Below, one piece after another: positions 21,717-32,418 of a stretch of 64,000 nt of DNA. The DNA lies in NCBI GenBank assembly GCA_025267735.1, contig CM046293.1:13230560-13294559 (forward strand). The letters are read 5' to 3'. This stretch comes from Mactra quadrangularis. Its lineage: Eukaryota; Mollusca; Bivalvia; Venerida; Mactridae. Below the pieces are notes generated by a model, which worked only from the letters and a program-made list of their open reading frames with translations, searched no databases and was not told where the DNA came from. Every line of letters begins with the position of its first letter. The first letter of the stretch is position 1. The position numbers and the translations under genes are program-made.

Positions 21717-24700
21717 GTTTGTTATTTTGATGTTTGTAAACAATCCAAAACGCAATGTTTGGTTAAACTAATCAGACGTTATGGTTAGTAGACATTACTA
21801 TAAGATAAATATATAAGACAGTTAAATCTTTGTTGTCAGTCCCGTTATTAATGTTGATTGATGAATCTTCCAGTTCCATATCACTAAATCAGTCTACGAA
21901 ATTAGGATATGGAAGTGAATTTTGTAAAAATACCCATTATAACCCCATAAAATATTGCCAAATTGAATCAGAATATTTGTAATTTTTTATCCTATAATTG
22001 CCAATTTTAGAGTTTAAGTTAACCATACAGGAAAACAATTCAAAGACAGTTCTTAAAGTGGTTTTGGAGATAAGATAATTAAAAAAATTTATACAAAATT
22101 TTGAATTCAACACTTAGAATTGTTTTATGTATATTATCAAATATTTCCATTTTTTGATTACATTTACTTAAATCTGCTGTTAAACGTTCGAAAACTCACA
22201 ATATACATGTTGCTGTTTTATGAATTGTTTTATCAATGCAGTTAATATAATCTTGTTAATACACATATTAGTTTTCGCCAATTTTTCTCCTTAATCTACA
22301 ATTTTATAGACAATTATTATCATTATTATATACCGCATTTGTATAACGCTCTGAACATATTTATTTAATATGAAAAGAGCGCTATACAAATGCGGTATAT
22401 AATAATAATAATCGTCTACAAAATTGTGGATTTTACGGAGAAAAATTGGCGAATTTCCTAATTAATTTGGCAATTTTTATACTTTCCACGATTTCGCCTA
22501 AAGGCTTAAGTTATACCACAAGTCGAAAACTATCCACCATTCAAATGCCTGACCATTAGTTCAGTCAATCAGCTGATGCGTCTTAGTTTCAGTGTCAGTG
22601 ACAGGTATTTTCTTATATTGATAAGTGTGTGAATGGGTGGAGTCAAATCTCGTTAATACACTAAGCAGTAGTATTTGCCAGTTATACAGTATAGAATAGT
22701 ATTTTTGCCCTGCTTGGTTCATACTTGAATATAATGTGTAAGGAGTAACATTAGTATGGATTCGTTAGGTTTTAATGTGCAAGAAAGTCTTTCTGTATTT
22801 CAATACTTTGATTTATTAGGTTATTATTGGTATTTTTATAAAATTCTGGGCATTTTATTTATTTATTTTATCTATTGTTTTATCAATGCAGTCAATTTAA
22901 TCGCCTCTAAATTCGGCGATTTTACAATAAAAAATTGGGGAATTTTTATAACTGAATTAAGCAAAATTTTATAATTTAATTAGGCAAATTTTTATAAGGT
23001 TATTATTGGTATTGGTATTTTTACAAAACTCGCAGCATTTATTATTTATTTACAAATAAAGTGAACATAAAGATGACTTAATGTTTCTACTTATCTCCAC
23101 ATCCAACTGACTCTCCCAAAAAGAAAATCTTTACATACAATCCCACACCACTATCGTTTTTCACTTTTCCGTAATGGTGATATTTCAATAACAGTTCATC
23201 TTAAGATTGAAAGTGTTCTATTGGAAGGATTGTTTAGAATTAAGTCTTCAAAGATTATGATTCCTAATTTATTTTGTAACCTTTCTCCTGTTACCCCACA
23301 CATGACTCTTAAATGTGTTTTGATCTGATGCAATAATAATGATAATAATAACAACTTTATTTATTGTGGAGAACATGTTTGGTGTAAACCAATTTTCAAT
23401 ATGGTTATCAAAACCATGTTGAAAATATGTTATGTAATAATGTATACTAATTTTTACTATATGCATACATTAATAAGGAAATTATTTGTAAAGTCTTGTT
23501 TCGTCATTTTATTATAGGATGAGAATATCATCTTGGGCTAGGAAAAAGGCAAGAACAAATAGTTTGGTGAATCAAAAGAAATGGGAAGATATCCAGAAAA
23601 ATTTTCCTGATAAAGTAAAAAGACGTTTGGAAGGAGCTGACGATGAAGATGACGAGGAAATGAATGGTTAGTTTAAACTATTTGAATAATTTTTATATGG
23701 TCAGGTGGCACTTAACAGTTTAATACTAGACAGTATGTCCTGTGAAGATCAAAACTTTTCAGGACCTAACCATTTCTTACTGGAGTGAAGTCAATTTACT
23801 TATTTTGCTGAATTGAAAATTGTGTGAATATCTGAATAAATCTATGATATCAAATTTCTGGCCTGACAGTCTGTCCTGTAAACCTGCAGATCTAGACAGA
23901 CCTTCTAATTTTTTTACAATCGTCCGTCGGTCTGCCATGTTTGGTGTTGACTGTAGTCAGTGTATTTCTAAATACTATTTAACTAAACTCATTTGTGATT
24001 ATAATAAAACTACCATCAATGACACTATCTCTGACACCAATACCTGCACAGCACTAGTGGGTATATAAATACCCCATGCCAACATACTGGCACAAGTCAA
24101 ATTTGTTAATTTAGACAAATACCTCTGAAGAAAACAAAACATTTGTGCAAAACCTGTGAGGACTTTGACTGAGCAATTCTAATAGAAGGTAAGACCCTAG
24201 AGCAAGAAATATATTCATTTGTGATAATAGTACATGTATATGAAAATATTACGTTCTATTATACTGGAAAGTTCACTTGCCTATTGTTTTGTTATCATAT
24301 ATTCATCATATAAGCAGTTTGTTCGTGACAAGTAGATAGCACTTTCAAGAGTTTAGCAAGATTTTGTCTTTCTTTTCAATTTAAGTTGCATGTGTTTGAT
24401 CGCCTACCCACGAGGCTGATTACATGCTGTGATCTCAAATGATATTTATTCTTTGTATAATGATTTTCCTTAAATTAGCTTAATCATTAATGCATTTAAT
24501 ATTTCAGCTTTGAATATTTCAATAAAACTTGCTGAACCAGGTGAAATAAGAAACGAATACCTACAACAATTGAAAGTGGTAAGTAAAAGTATAAAGTTTA
24601 ATTACATATCTTTATTAGCCGGATTTTTCAATGAAAAAATTTGGCTAATAGTTTGGCCAAACACAGGCGGGTTGTCGGGCAGGCATCAGGTGTCGTTAAA

Positions 24701-27700
24701 CAATTGCGTTAAAGTTTTCAATTTAGCATTTCTGCCATTTATTTCAGATCTTTACAAAATTTTATACAATGATAACATACTATGTAATGACAGAATTAAA
24801 AAGTAAATGCAACTCTATCTGGCTTTAATATGGATTATTCCCTTTGAAATTTTTGCGTTAAAGTTTTTAAATCTGACTTTAATGTGGTTTCAACATTACA
24901 TTTCTTGTTTTTATTTAAATCAGCTTCAAGAACAACGTGCTGAAGAGAGAAGAAAGGAAATGGAAGCCAGTGAGAGACTTATAAAACAATTACAAGAGGA
25001 AGAAAGAAAGAAACAAGCACAATTAATGGCTTTAGAAAAAGAAGATGAACAATTAGCAAAACAATTATCTCAGGTTGGAACATGATCTTAATGAAATATA
25101 TAACATTCTGAATATACATGTATAGCTTAAATTGCCATTTAATAATTTATGGTAAATTCAGCTAGGGGGTGTTTAGGTTTTTTTGAGATCTCCAGGATTT
25201 CTTTCCTAATACTAATCAATACTAATCAAACTCATGAAATCAGACCCAGTTTCTCATGTGAACAAATTGTTGAAACTATTCTATAGGGCTGCAACGATTC
25301 GATACATCGAAACTCGACTGCGAGGGCGGCGATTCGATTTCGATTGGGGACCCATGAATTTCGATTCGATACTGAACTTTAAACGTATCTACATACATAT
25401 TTTTGTAAGTTATAAGCATAAAAACAAAAGGGCACCTAAAAGACGCTAACTCCCCGCAACGGTTATTTCCCTTATTATATCAAGTAGCAAGGCGTTATCT
25501 GCAGTATATTAAGAGCTGCATATTCTGATACAATTATGTTTCATGTTGTATATATAGATACGTTTTAGATGATATTACATTAATGATACATTTTCGCAAC
25601 CTCTATATTCGCACCCAGTCCATTTCGTATTTAAAGAAGCAATCTTAATTTAGCAGATTTTTGGGTTTCATGTGAATTTAATTTGAGTAACACTTTCATT
25701 TTATCAATAATAAACAGTTTTAATCTCAAATGAATGTATAAATGCATATTTGGAGTAAATTATTCTAATAGATGAATCGAATCGAAAAAAATCGAATCGA
25801 AAGAAAAAATATCGAATCGCATCGAATTGACTTTCCAGTGAATCGTTGCAATCCTACTATTCTATTACATAGATGATGTTAAACTATTGCTGCAGTCATT
25901 TTCTATATTGAAAGATAAAGACATTAAATTTGCAAAGCATTATTTATTTATTTTGATACATGTCATTTAATTTTTGTTGAAGGCCATTTGAAATTAAGGC
26001 ATATGTTGTAGTTTTACTTTGTATGTCTAAATGTTACCTTCAGAAAATAAAGTTATTATTATTATTATTAACCATTGTGGGTACATTGTAGTTTGAAACA
26101 TTGTTACTGAGACATACAACTCACTGCACTTATTGGGCATTTGGCTTCACACAAAAAAGAGTTATGTATTATTTTGCACAAACAAAGGTGGTCTTGCATA
26201 CCAAAACTTTACTGTATCACATATTTTATAGTCATCCAGATTCAAGAAAAAGCTGACAATGTTGCTTTTTCAGACAATTTTTACATCAGAAAATTAGAAT
26301 CACTGGGTGCATTTTTGTAAAAGAGATTTTGGACACTTAATACATGAACTGTGTTGTAAAGCACTATTGAATATCTCAATTGACTGCTAAATAGTTGTGC
26401 TATATTTGAACTTTATTTGCATTGGTAAAAGTCTTCAGGAATTTCCTCAAGTTCAGGTTTTTTTTGTTACTGAGAAAATTAAGTTTTTCCTTTGTAAAAA
26501 AGCTGATGAAATCATAAAATGTCTGGGATTTCAGAATTTTGAAAATTATGAAATCTTATCCATGTATTTGTATTATTTGTATTTAAGAATATCTATTTTG
26601 TTATATAAAGATACCAGGTGAAGAGACAGATATAAGGACAAGATCTAACGCTAGCAATGAGATAGACTCCACACCTAGCACAGATACAACCATGGAGAAC
26701 TTTATCTCTAGGCTACAGGAAGATTCCCACCTTGAGGCTCGAAGTGAATCTAAAAGTCCATATCCATATGGTTGTCTTACACCTATAAATAGTGGTGGAG
26801 GAAAAATCTGTAGTGACAAAGACAAAGCTCAACAACTAGAAGATCATTTTATGAAGAGAAAGTTACGGAAAGATAAAAATTTAATTACCACTACAGATAT
26901 AGAGAAACTTGAACTGTCATTTTCTAAAGCTAGATCAAAGACAGCTTCTTCTACTGAAATAGCCATTCCTGAACTTCCTCAGCCAGGTTTGTGATTATAG
27001 ATACTAATACCAACCTTGTTGTCTTTTTTGGCAATAATGCCAGGATTGGCACAATCAATCGTTCGTATTGTCCGTGCTGTCCCAAGGCAAGTTTGGACTA
27101 GTGTTTTTTTCAATAATTTTTAGCTCGACTTTACGTAGTAATGTAGAGCTCTCCTACTCGCCCCGGCGTCCGCGTCCACATTTCTTATTAAAGTTTTTGT
27201 GCACAGATTAAAGTTTTTGTGCAGTCAAATACTTTCTTCTATATCTTTGTTACTTCTTAAGCCTTAAGATATTAACTTCAAACTTTAAATATATGTTCCT
27301 TACTATCAACCACATCTCATGTGACAAGGTTCATAACTCCAAACACATTTTTTTCAGAATTATCTCCCCTTGAACTGATTAAAGTTTTTGTGCACAGATT
27401 AAAGTTTTTGTGCAGTAAAATACTTTCTTCTGTATCTTTGTTATTTCTTAAGATATTAACTTCAAACTTTAAATATATGTTCCTTATTATCAACCACATC
27501 TCATGTGACAAGGTTCATAACTCCAAATATATTTTTAACATAATAAGTATGTTACTTATTATCAACCACATCTCATGTGACAAGGTTCATAACTCCAAAT
27601 ACATTTTTTTTCCAATATTTTCTCCCCTTGAACTTAGAAATTTATTTTAAAAAATATTTGTTTTTACTGCAACTGTCTTATTTCTTTAGGTTTTGACTTC

Positions 27701-30700
27701 AAACTTTAAATATATGTTCCTTATTATCAACCACATCTCATGTGACAAGGTTCATAACTCCTTATTCATTTTTTCAGAGTTATCCCCCCTTGAACTTATA
27801 GTTTTCTTTAAAAAAATATTTGTTTTTACTGCAACTGTTTTATTTCTTTAGGTATTGACTTAAAACTGTAAATATATGTTCCTTATTATCAACCACATCT
27901 CATGTGACAAGAATCATAACTCCAAATACATTTTTTTTCAAAATTGTCCTCCATGAACTTAAAATTTTCTTTAATTTATTTATTTATTTTAAATTTGTTA
28001 AGGTTATATTTTCAAATTTTAAAATATGTATGTTCCTTATCATCAACCACATCTCCTGTGACAAATACTTACTAAGTCGAGCATGATGTCTCCTCTGACA
28101 GCTCTTGTTTTATAAGATTTTGCCAACCCTGCAGTTTTTGTTGATTGTTTACTTCTTTGAACCAGGTAGTGAACTCATGAGTGATTAAATTAAATTGTGA
28201 GAATGCATTTAACAATCAAGCATAAAAAATAAAACAAATATTAGACCATCTCTAGTAGGGCATCAAAATTTCATGTACATATCAATACAAAATTTAGTGA
28301 GTCCCTGCATTTCCTAATATATTTTTTTTATTTATTCCTACAAACTTGATAAGTGCCGACCATACTTTGTATCCATCAGACACACCAGAGAACCCATAAA
28401 TTCATGCCGACAGCATTTATTTTACTATAATTAAAACTAATTATTCATCAATTAGTAATATAATCAATTAGTAATTGACAATAGAAAAACAATACCAGGA
28501 AGAAAAGAAAAAAGACAGATTTATATAACATAATTACCCAGGCTAGTGCTCAAGAAAATTTAGCATTTTACCAAGCATTCTGCTAAGGTTCTGAGGGCTT
28601 GACAATAAAAGTCATCCTATTGCCCCTTGGTCTTACAATCTGTATTTAGGTTCAGCCATCTTGTTACTGCTAATAAACATAACAAGGGCCCTTATTATCA
28701 AAGGTCTTATGAGCAATTTTAGTCTTTAAAAGTCCTTCTATAATGTATTGATAAATTATTGTATTTGTATTAAATGATTAATTTATTTTAAATAATCGTA
28801 TTGTAATTATCGAGATGTTTGATAATATGCTGCCTTGGTCAGGCAAGTAAAATATATAGCTGGTTGTCCAACAGGGCAATCTACTTTAAAAATCTATGTC
28901 AAGCCCCAGTCCTAATGAATACTTACTAATTTTGTCATAAATTCATTACAGTGGTGAAAACCTCATCCCCATCAACTTTAACGAATACATTAAGTACAGC
29001 AAGTTTACATCAAAGTGAAATATTAGATCAGATGTCTACAGATGTTTGTATTAATTTAGTTGATGATGAAAGTAACAGTAATGATATGTTATGTATCTCT
29101 ACATCACCAGATACAGGTATGTTAACTTTGTACTCAGTATTCTAGGGCTCAGAAAAGGGCAGGAAATTGGAATGAACTCATCCACAGGTGCCAAACACAA
29201 ATTTTCCTTATTATAGTGTAATGAAGAAAGTTTGTGTCTGATACTTGTGAGCTCCTCAGAGGGCTGCTGTTTTAAAGTAACTATTTCTGGGGTGAAAGTT
29301 TTCAGGACTTATACTGAAGCTTTGGATTTGTCAGCTCTGAAAAAAGATTCTGTACAATTGTAGAAGCTGATCAAATCTTAAAATTCAGAAAAATACAGGA
29401 TTTTGGAAATTTTGAACTGTCTTCTGCGCTATTGTGCAATGACTGGAAAAAAGGGGCAGTGTGCAGGGCTCTGCTATTCAATGCATTTTTATCATTAAAC
29501 TTGGACTGTTTATATTTTTCCAATGGCAATGTGTTAGGCAAGCAGCTTTGGGTGATTAGATGGCTTTAGTGCTAGTGATAAATTGTAATGAACTCTTGAT
29601 ACTGATATACCATATAAATTTTGAATATATCATGTAATCTGTAACTCAAAATATTGGGGGTTTTTATCAAACAATTTGGGTACAAACAACCTTATTTTAT
29701 TTATCATCTGGTATAGTTTAGAACTGGCCGTTATTATTCCTTTGGCAAGTATGAGGGCTGTCTGTCATGTCTAGAGCTAAGTCTCCCTTTCCATGTCTGG
29801 CAGTCCTGAGAGTTGGGGCCATCCATTTTTAGTACCAGCCAGTCTCATTTAACAATAGCCTAAACAGGTCATCCCAAGTTAATTTTGGTCTGCCTGGGTC
29901 ATATTACTGCTGAAAAATAACCAGTCACAAAATCAATCCTTATGTTCACTGGACACATACTCATGTAAAGTTACATACTTGTGCCAAGTAAAATCCAATT
30001 AATTTGAAATACAGTTGTAGTTTTAAAAAGATTGTATGGATGATGTTAAATGAAATATTCTAGTTTGTCTTTGAGATTGCAGAGTTTTGACAATACTGCA
30101 CATTCAGTCCAGTGATCTCCAAAAAATCACTGGACCGAATCAGGTTTCACTGGACTAGAAGAAATCATCAAAATGTCAATACCTCATGACTTATCATTAC
30201 TGTTCTGGTTGGTAATCAGTCATATTATAACTTTTAACTGAAGACTAACATCAAATTAGTTCAATTCATACCATTAAATAAGATTAAAGGACTGATAGTT
30301 GTCCTCATAATCATTTTAATTTAAAAAAATGAAATTTAACTGCACATTCAGACTGGTTACGACAGACTTTTTCCTGGACCCACTGGAATTTCACTGGTCA
30401 GGTCTGTCAGACCGGCACTTTTCGGAATGTCAGTGAGATTGTCGTCAAAGATGTGAATTTACCTATTTGTATATTTTAAACTATTTTTAGGTCAAGAAAT
30501 GCCTCGTAGTATAAGCAGCCATAGTATTGATAGTATATCAATAGAATTGAATCATTTTCGACCAATCAGATCCTGTCCTCTAACCCCACCCCGTAGATTA
30601 CCTAGTGGAAAAGTTGTAGAGCCAAAACTTATCAGAACAACTCCAAGAAATTTGAGTGGATCTGGATTTACCTCCCCTGTTGAAACTAACTTATCAGACA

Positions 30701-32418
30701 TAGATGCTGGAAGTCCAGTAATGCAACGACGACTCAGTCAACTGGCTGATGAAAGAAAGGACCAGGTATGAAAACTGATTTTTTGTTTGTTTTGAGTTTA
30801 ACAACACAGCAACACATTTTATAGATCATATTATGGCAGTCAGTCAAGCTGCTCACAGTTCCTGGAAAGTCTAAACTTCTGGATTAACTGTTACTTGACG
30901 CATACTTTCATCAGTGACTGAAAACTGCCCTTCATGATTTGGAATCAGTTGTAGGTGGGAGAATGGGCATCAAAGTTATTTTATGACCAAGCTCTACATG
31001 AAAGTATGCCCTGCCTTGGAATTGAACCTGTAATCCTTTGACCAGAAGACTTGTGTCCTACCTACTGAGCTAGCTTTGCAGCTAAAGTTTATCATAACTT
31101 AAGATTAAAATAAAGATTTATCAATTTCAAATTCTTGTGACTGTATTTATCAGCTATATATTATTTCAAATTCTTGTGACTGTATTTATCAGCTATATAT
31201 TAAATCCCTGTAAGCTATTTATGTACATGTAACATATACTTTAGAAATACTAAATGGATACATGACATTTTATGTTTCAAGTTGCAAATGATTCTTATTT
31301 TGGTATCAATGCTTTTATTTTAGACCATTTTTACGTTGAAATATTTCCAGGTTGAAAAATTGAGTAAATCTACAAACACAGCAGGAGTGATCTCCCCTAA
31401 TGAGAATGAAAATCCCGAGAGGTCAAATGACGTGTCAAGACTGGTTACATTTACACATACTGGAAATCGTACCACTGAACTTAAAGATATTTCTAACTCG
31501 CCTTTAACGACACATGATAAAAATACAGGTTGTAAAATGATCATTCCTTTAGAGCCCGACTTGGACATTGATTGGACGCCTTCAGGTACAAGTTATTCCC
31601 CTTTGACAATTAGGAAGAGTTCCCCGGAACTGCAGAAATCGGAGAATAAAAAAGAGCTCAAGTTTGGTAAACTTGCTCTGAATCGTAGAAGTAAAACCAC
31701 CAAAAATAAGCATTCGAGTGATAACTCTCAATCTTCATTAATGAATTGGATCAAGACAGGAGACTCTGTTTGTTTGAACAGTAGTAACGGTTCAGGTGAT
31801 TGTATTGAATGTAATGGTCGGGATAATAATGACGAAGACGTTTGTGTATCTACAAATGATTATCATAATCCTAAACGCTCAAGACGACATACTTCTATGT
31901 ACCAGGACCCTGACTTTATTTACGAAAATAGTGCTTCGAATTCAAAAGAACATCATTCAGTTTCACACGATGGAAGTGGGGACTTTTTTACGTCAGATAA
32001 TTCGCGGAAAAGAAAAGCATCAGATACTAAGTCATCTCCTCAAAAAAGATTAAAAACGAGTGAAAAACCAGTAGTCCACAAAGCTCAAACTAAATCTAGT
32101 AATATCAAATCTGGGTTAAAAAAGACAAAAACTAGTCTTAATGCAAGGAAATTGTCTAGAAGTGGGTGTGCGAAACCTGTTTCCAAACCAGTTAGAACTA
32201 TGCATGATTTCTTTAGTAATTGTGTTGGTGATGATAATGATGAAAGTGACGATGACGAATCATTAAACCAAGAAGAAAGAGATCACAAGATAGCTTTAAA
32301 GTTACAGAAACAATTTGAATACGAACATAAATTTGGTCTGAATGCTTTACGACTGAAAGGCACGGAAGAAGAATATTCATTGCGGAAAACTAGAAATCGC
32401 AAGGCCTTGGATGTGTAG
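21577..32418 (+). CDS. RNF168: RNF168-like E3 ubiquitin-protein ligase (8 coding exons)
   Basis: Coding exons: 21577-21716, 23518-23666, 24508-24578, 24924-25073, 26611-26986, 28952-29116, 30491-30765, 31351-32418. All are GT-AG, all phases join, and they give 797 residues (806 if the upstream acceptor at 31323 is used). The RING C3HC4 is Cys8, Cys11, Cys23, His25, Cys28, Cys31, Cys43, Cys46 in CPICLHILVQPVTMPCDH, very close to the RNF168/RNF169 RING. The basic segment after it (SSWARKKARTNSLVN) matches the vertebrate SSW-R...RNSLVN stretch. Residues 121-170 form a charged helix with UMI/MIU1-like motifs (EDEQLAKQLS). The middle is disordered and Ser-rich. The C-terminus has MIU2 (DHKIALKLQKQF, from 753) and an LR-like motif (EEEYSLRKTRNR). 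In vertebrates RNF168 ubiquitinates H2A at K13/K15 at DNA breaks to recruit 53BP1. The same role here is inference. The presence of RING plus both MIUs favours RNF168 over RNF169. At 797 residues it is longer than the human protein (571), owing to the middle. Confidence 0.93.
22274..22453. mobile_element. Foldback MITE with ~72-bp arms in RNF168 intron 1
   Basis: TTCGCCAATTTTTCTCC at the left is mirrored by GGAGAAAAATTGGCGAA at the right. Pairing continues through ATTATTATATACCGCATTTG and its complement, up to the centre near 22350-22365. The arms occupy nearly the whole element. A related stretch (ATTCGGCGATTTTACAATAA) lies at about 22910. Confidence 0.88.
23518..23666 (+). CDS. RNF168: RNF168-like exon 2 (basic arm after RING)
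   Basis: The acceptor ATTATAG|GATGAG restores the Arg codon split by intron 1. It encodes MRISSWARKKARTNSLVN..., matching the conserved segment after the RING, then an acidic DDEDDEEMN patch. Donor G|GTTAGT. The basic residues correspond to the region that engages the nucleosome acidic patch in vertebrate RNF168 (family knowledge). Confidence 0.9.
24508..24578 (+). CDS. RNF168: RNF168-like exon 3
   Basis: Short exon encoding ALNISIKLAEPGEIRNEYLQ..., aligned with the vertebrate LSKPGELRREYEEE segment (LR motif 1 region). Acceptor TTTCAG|CTTTG, donor GTG|GTAAGT, ends in phase 0. Confidence 0.88.
24614..24909 (+). mobile_element. Hairpin-CTTGTT element, family B (copy 1), filling RNF168 intron 3
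   Basis: Begins TTAGCCGGATTTTTCAATG and ends with an imperfect hairpin (AATGTGG-TTT-CAACATT) followed by ACATTTCTTGTT. It is about 80 percent similar to 51165-51458. It takes up 296 of the 345 bases of intron 3 and stops 14 bases before the exon 4 boundary, so its T-rich end forms part of the acceptor's pyrimidine tract. Confidence 0.85.
24924..25073 (+). CDS. RNF168: RNF168-like exon 4 (UMI/MIU1 helix)
   Basis: A 50-residue, highly charged helix rich in Glu, Lys, Arg and Gln. It has ERLIKQLQEEE (UMI-like) and DEQLAKQLS (MIU1-like, with the central Ala165). In the family these bind ubiquitin on chromatin. Acceptor AATCAG|CTT, donor CAG|GTTGGA, phase 0 at both ends. Confidence 0.9.
25284..25856. 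mobile_element. Non-autonomous hAT-type element with 8-bp target duplication
   Basis: The terminal repeats TAGGGCTGCAACGATTC and (right, complemented) TAGGATTGCAACGATTC differ at two bases. The flanks carry a perfect 8-bp duplication CTATTCTA (25276-25283 and 25857-25864), the hAT signature. ATCGATT-type words are enriched inside both arms (TCGATTTCGATT, AATCGAATCGAAAAAAATCG). It has no transposase. It lies in RNF168 intron 4. Confidence 0.92.
26611..26986 (+). CDS. RNF168: RNF168-like exon 5
   Basis: Encodes IPGEETDIRTRSNASNEID..., a polar, probably disordered segment with a short charged helix (QQLEDHFMKRKLRKDK). The acceptor TATATAAAG|ATA has a weak pyrimidine tract. The nearby ACCAG|GTG alternative would hit a stop in the required phase, so 26611 was chosen. 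Donor CCAG|GTTTGT. Confidence 0.85.
27121..28109 (+). mobile_element. Hairpin-CTTGTT element, family A (copy 1), with internal ~165-bp tandem units
   Basis: Starts TTTTAGCTCGACTTTACG and has TAGAGCTCTCCTACTCGCC nearby. It ends TGTC-TCCTCT-GACAGCTCTTGTT. The interior is a tandem array in which CATCTCATGTGACAAGG recurs about six times, at roughly 70-190 base spacing. Copy 2 at 36172-36956 has fewer units. It is in RNF168 intron 5. Several short open frames here (27321-27650, 27904-28086) are only readings of the array. Confidence 0.85.
28586..28912. mobile_element. hAT-like element with AGGGCTTGACA ends
   Basis: Left GAGGGCTTGACAATAAAAGT and right ...ATCTATGTCAAGCCCC are inverted. The inner TATTGCCC/GGGCAAT words also pair. 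The flanking octamers (GGTTCTGA, AGTCCTAA) are only partly alike, so the duplication is decayed or the ends are slightly misplaced. Relatives occur at 60784-60945, 47285-47390 and 56930-57015. In RNF168 intron 5. Confidence 0.6.
28952..29116 (+). CDS. RNF168: RNF168-like exon 6
   Basis: Ser/Thr-rich 55-codon exon (VVKTSSPSTLTNTL...), acceptor TTACAG|TGG, donor ACAG|GTATGT, phase 1 at both ends. No domain recognised. Its reading frame and phases fit the exons on both sides. Confidence 0.82.
30491..30765 (+). CDS. RNF168: RNF168-like exon 7
   Basis: Encodes GQEMPRSISSHSIDSIS..., a Ser/Pro-rich segment with several Ser-Pro or Thr-Pro pairs (CPLTPPRR, TSPV, GSPV), i.e. potential proline-directed kinase sites. 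It ends in a short charged stretch (LADERKDQ). Acceptor TTTTTAG|GTC, donor CAG|GTATGA. Confidence 0.85.
30781..31083 (-). mobile_element. tRNA-derived SINE, group S1 (copy 3)
   Basis: The minus strand reads GCTAGCTCAGTAGGTAGGAC (box A), ACAGGTTCAATTCC (box B) and CATACTTTCATGTAGAGCTTGG, then runs to GTTGTTAAACTC near 30790. It has the same order as 10691-10997. It is intronic, between RNF168 exons 7 and 8, starting about 15 bases after the exon 7 donor. Confidence 0.82.
31124..31201. repeat. Perfect 39-bp tandem duplication
   Basis: ATTTCAAATTCTTGTGACTG...CTATATATT occurs twice in a row with no differences (31124-31162 and 31163-31201), so the duplication is recent or possibly polymorphic. 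It is in RNF168 intron 7. Confidence 0.95.
31351..32418 (+). CDS. RNF168: RNF168-like exon 8 (disordered region, MIU2, LR-like motif, stop)
   Basis: The 355-codon last exon is rich in Ser, Lys and Asp. It has basic clusters (SRKRKASD, PQKRLKTSEK) that can serve as nuclear localisation signals. It also has VRTMHDFF (32191-32214) and an acidic run before MIU2 (DHKIALKLQKQF from 32281). The C-terminus EEEYSLRKTRNRKALDV resembles the family LR motif. The acceptor TTCCAG|GTT was chosen. TATTTTAG|ACC at 31322-31323 is in the same phase and has the better pyrimidine tract; it would add nine residues. Confidence 0.9.
   Translation, partial: VEKLSKSTNTAGVISPNENENPERSNDVSRLVTFTHTGNRTTELKDISNSPLTTHDKNTGCKMIIPLEPDLDIDWTPSGTSYSPLTIRKSSPELQKSENKKELKFGKLALNRRSKTTKNKHSSDNSQSSLMNWIKTGDSVCLNSSNGSGDCIECNGRDNNDEDVCVSTNDYHNPKRSRRHTSMYQDPDFIYENSASNSKEHHSVSHDGSGDFFTSDNSRKRKASDTKSSPQKRLKTSEKPVVHKAQTKSSNIKSGLKKTKTSLNARKLSRSGCAKPVSKPVRTMHDFFSNCVGDDNDESDDDESLNQEERDHKIALKLQKQFEYEHKFGLNALRLKGTEEEYSLRKTRNRKALDV

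Noticed and set aside
27321..27650. 109-residue open frame with internal repeats
   Set aside because: It is a reading of the tandem units of the family A element inside an RNF168 intron.
30105..30430. CAGTCCAGTGATCTCC / ATCACTGGACCGAATC and GGTCTGTCAGACC words as transposon ends
   Set aside because: Local inverted pairs exist but no consistent pair of termini or target duplication could be set.
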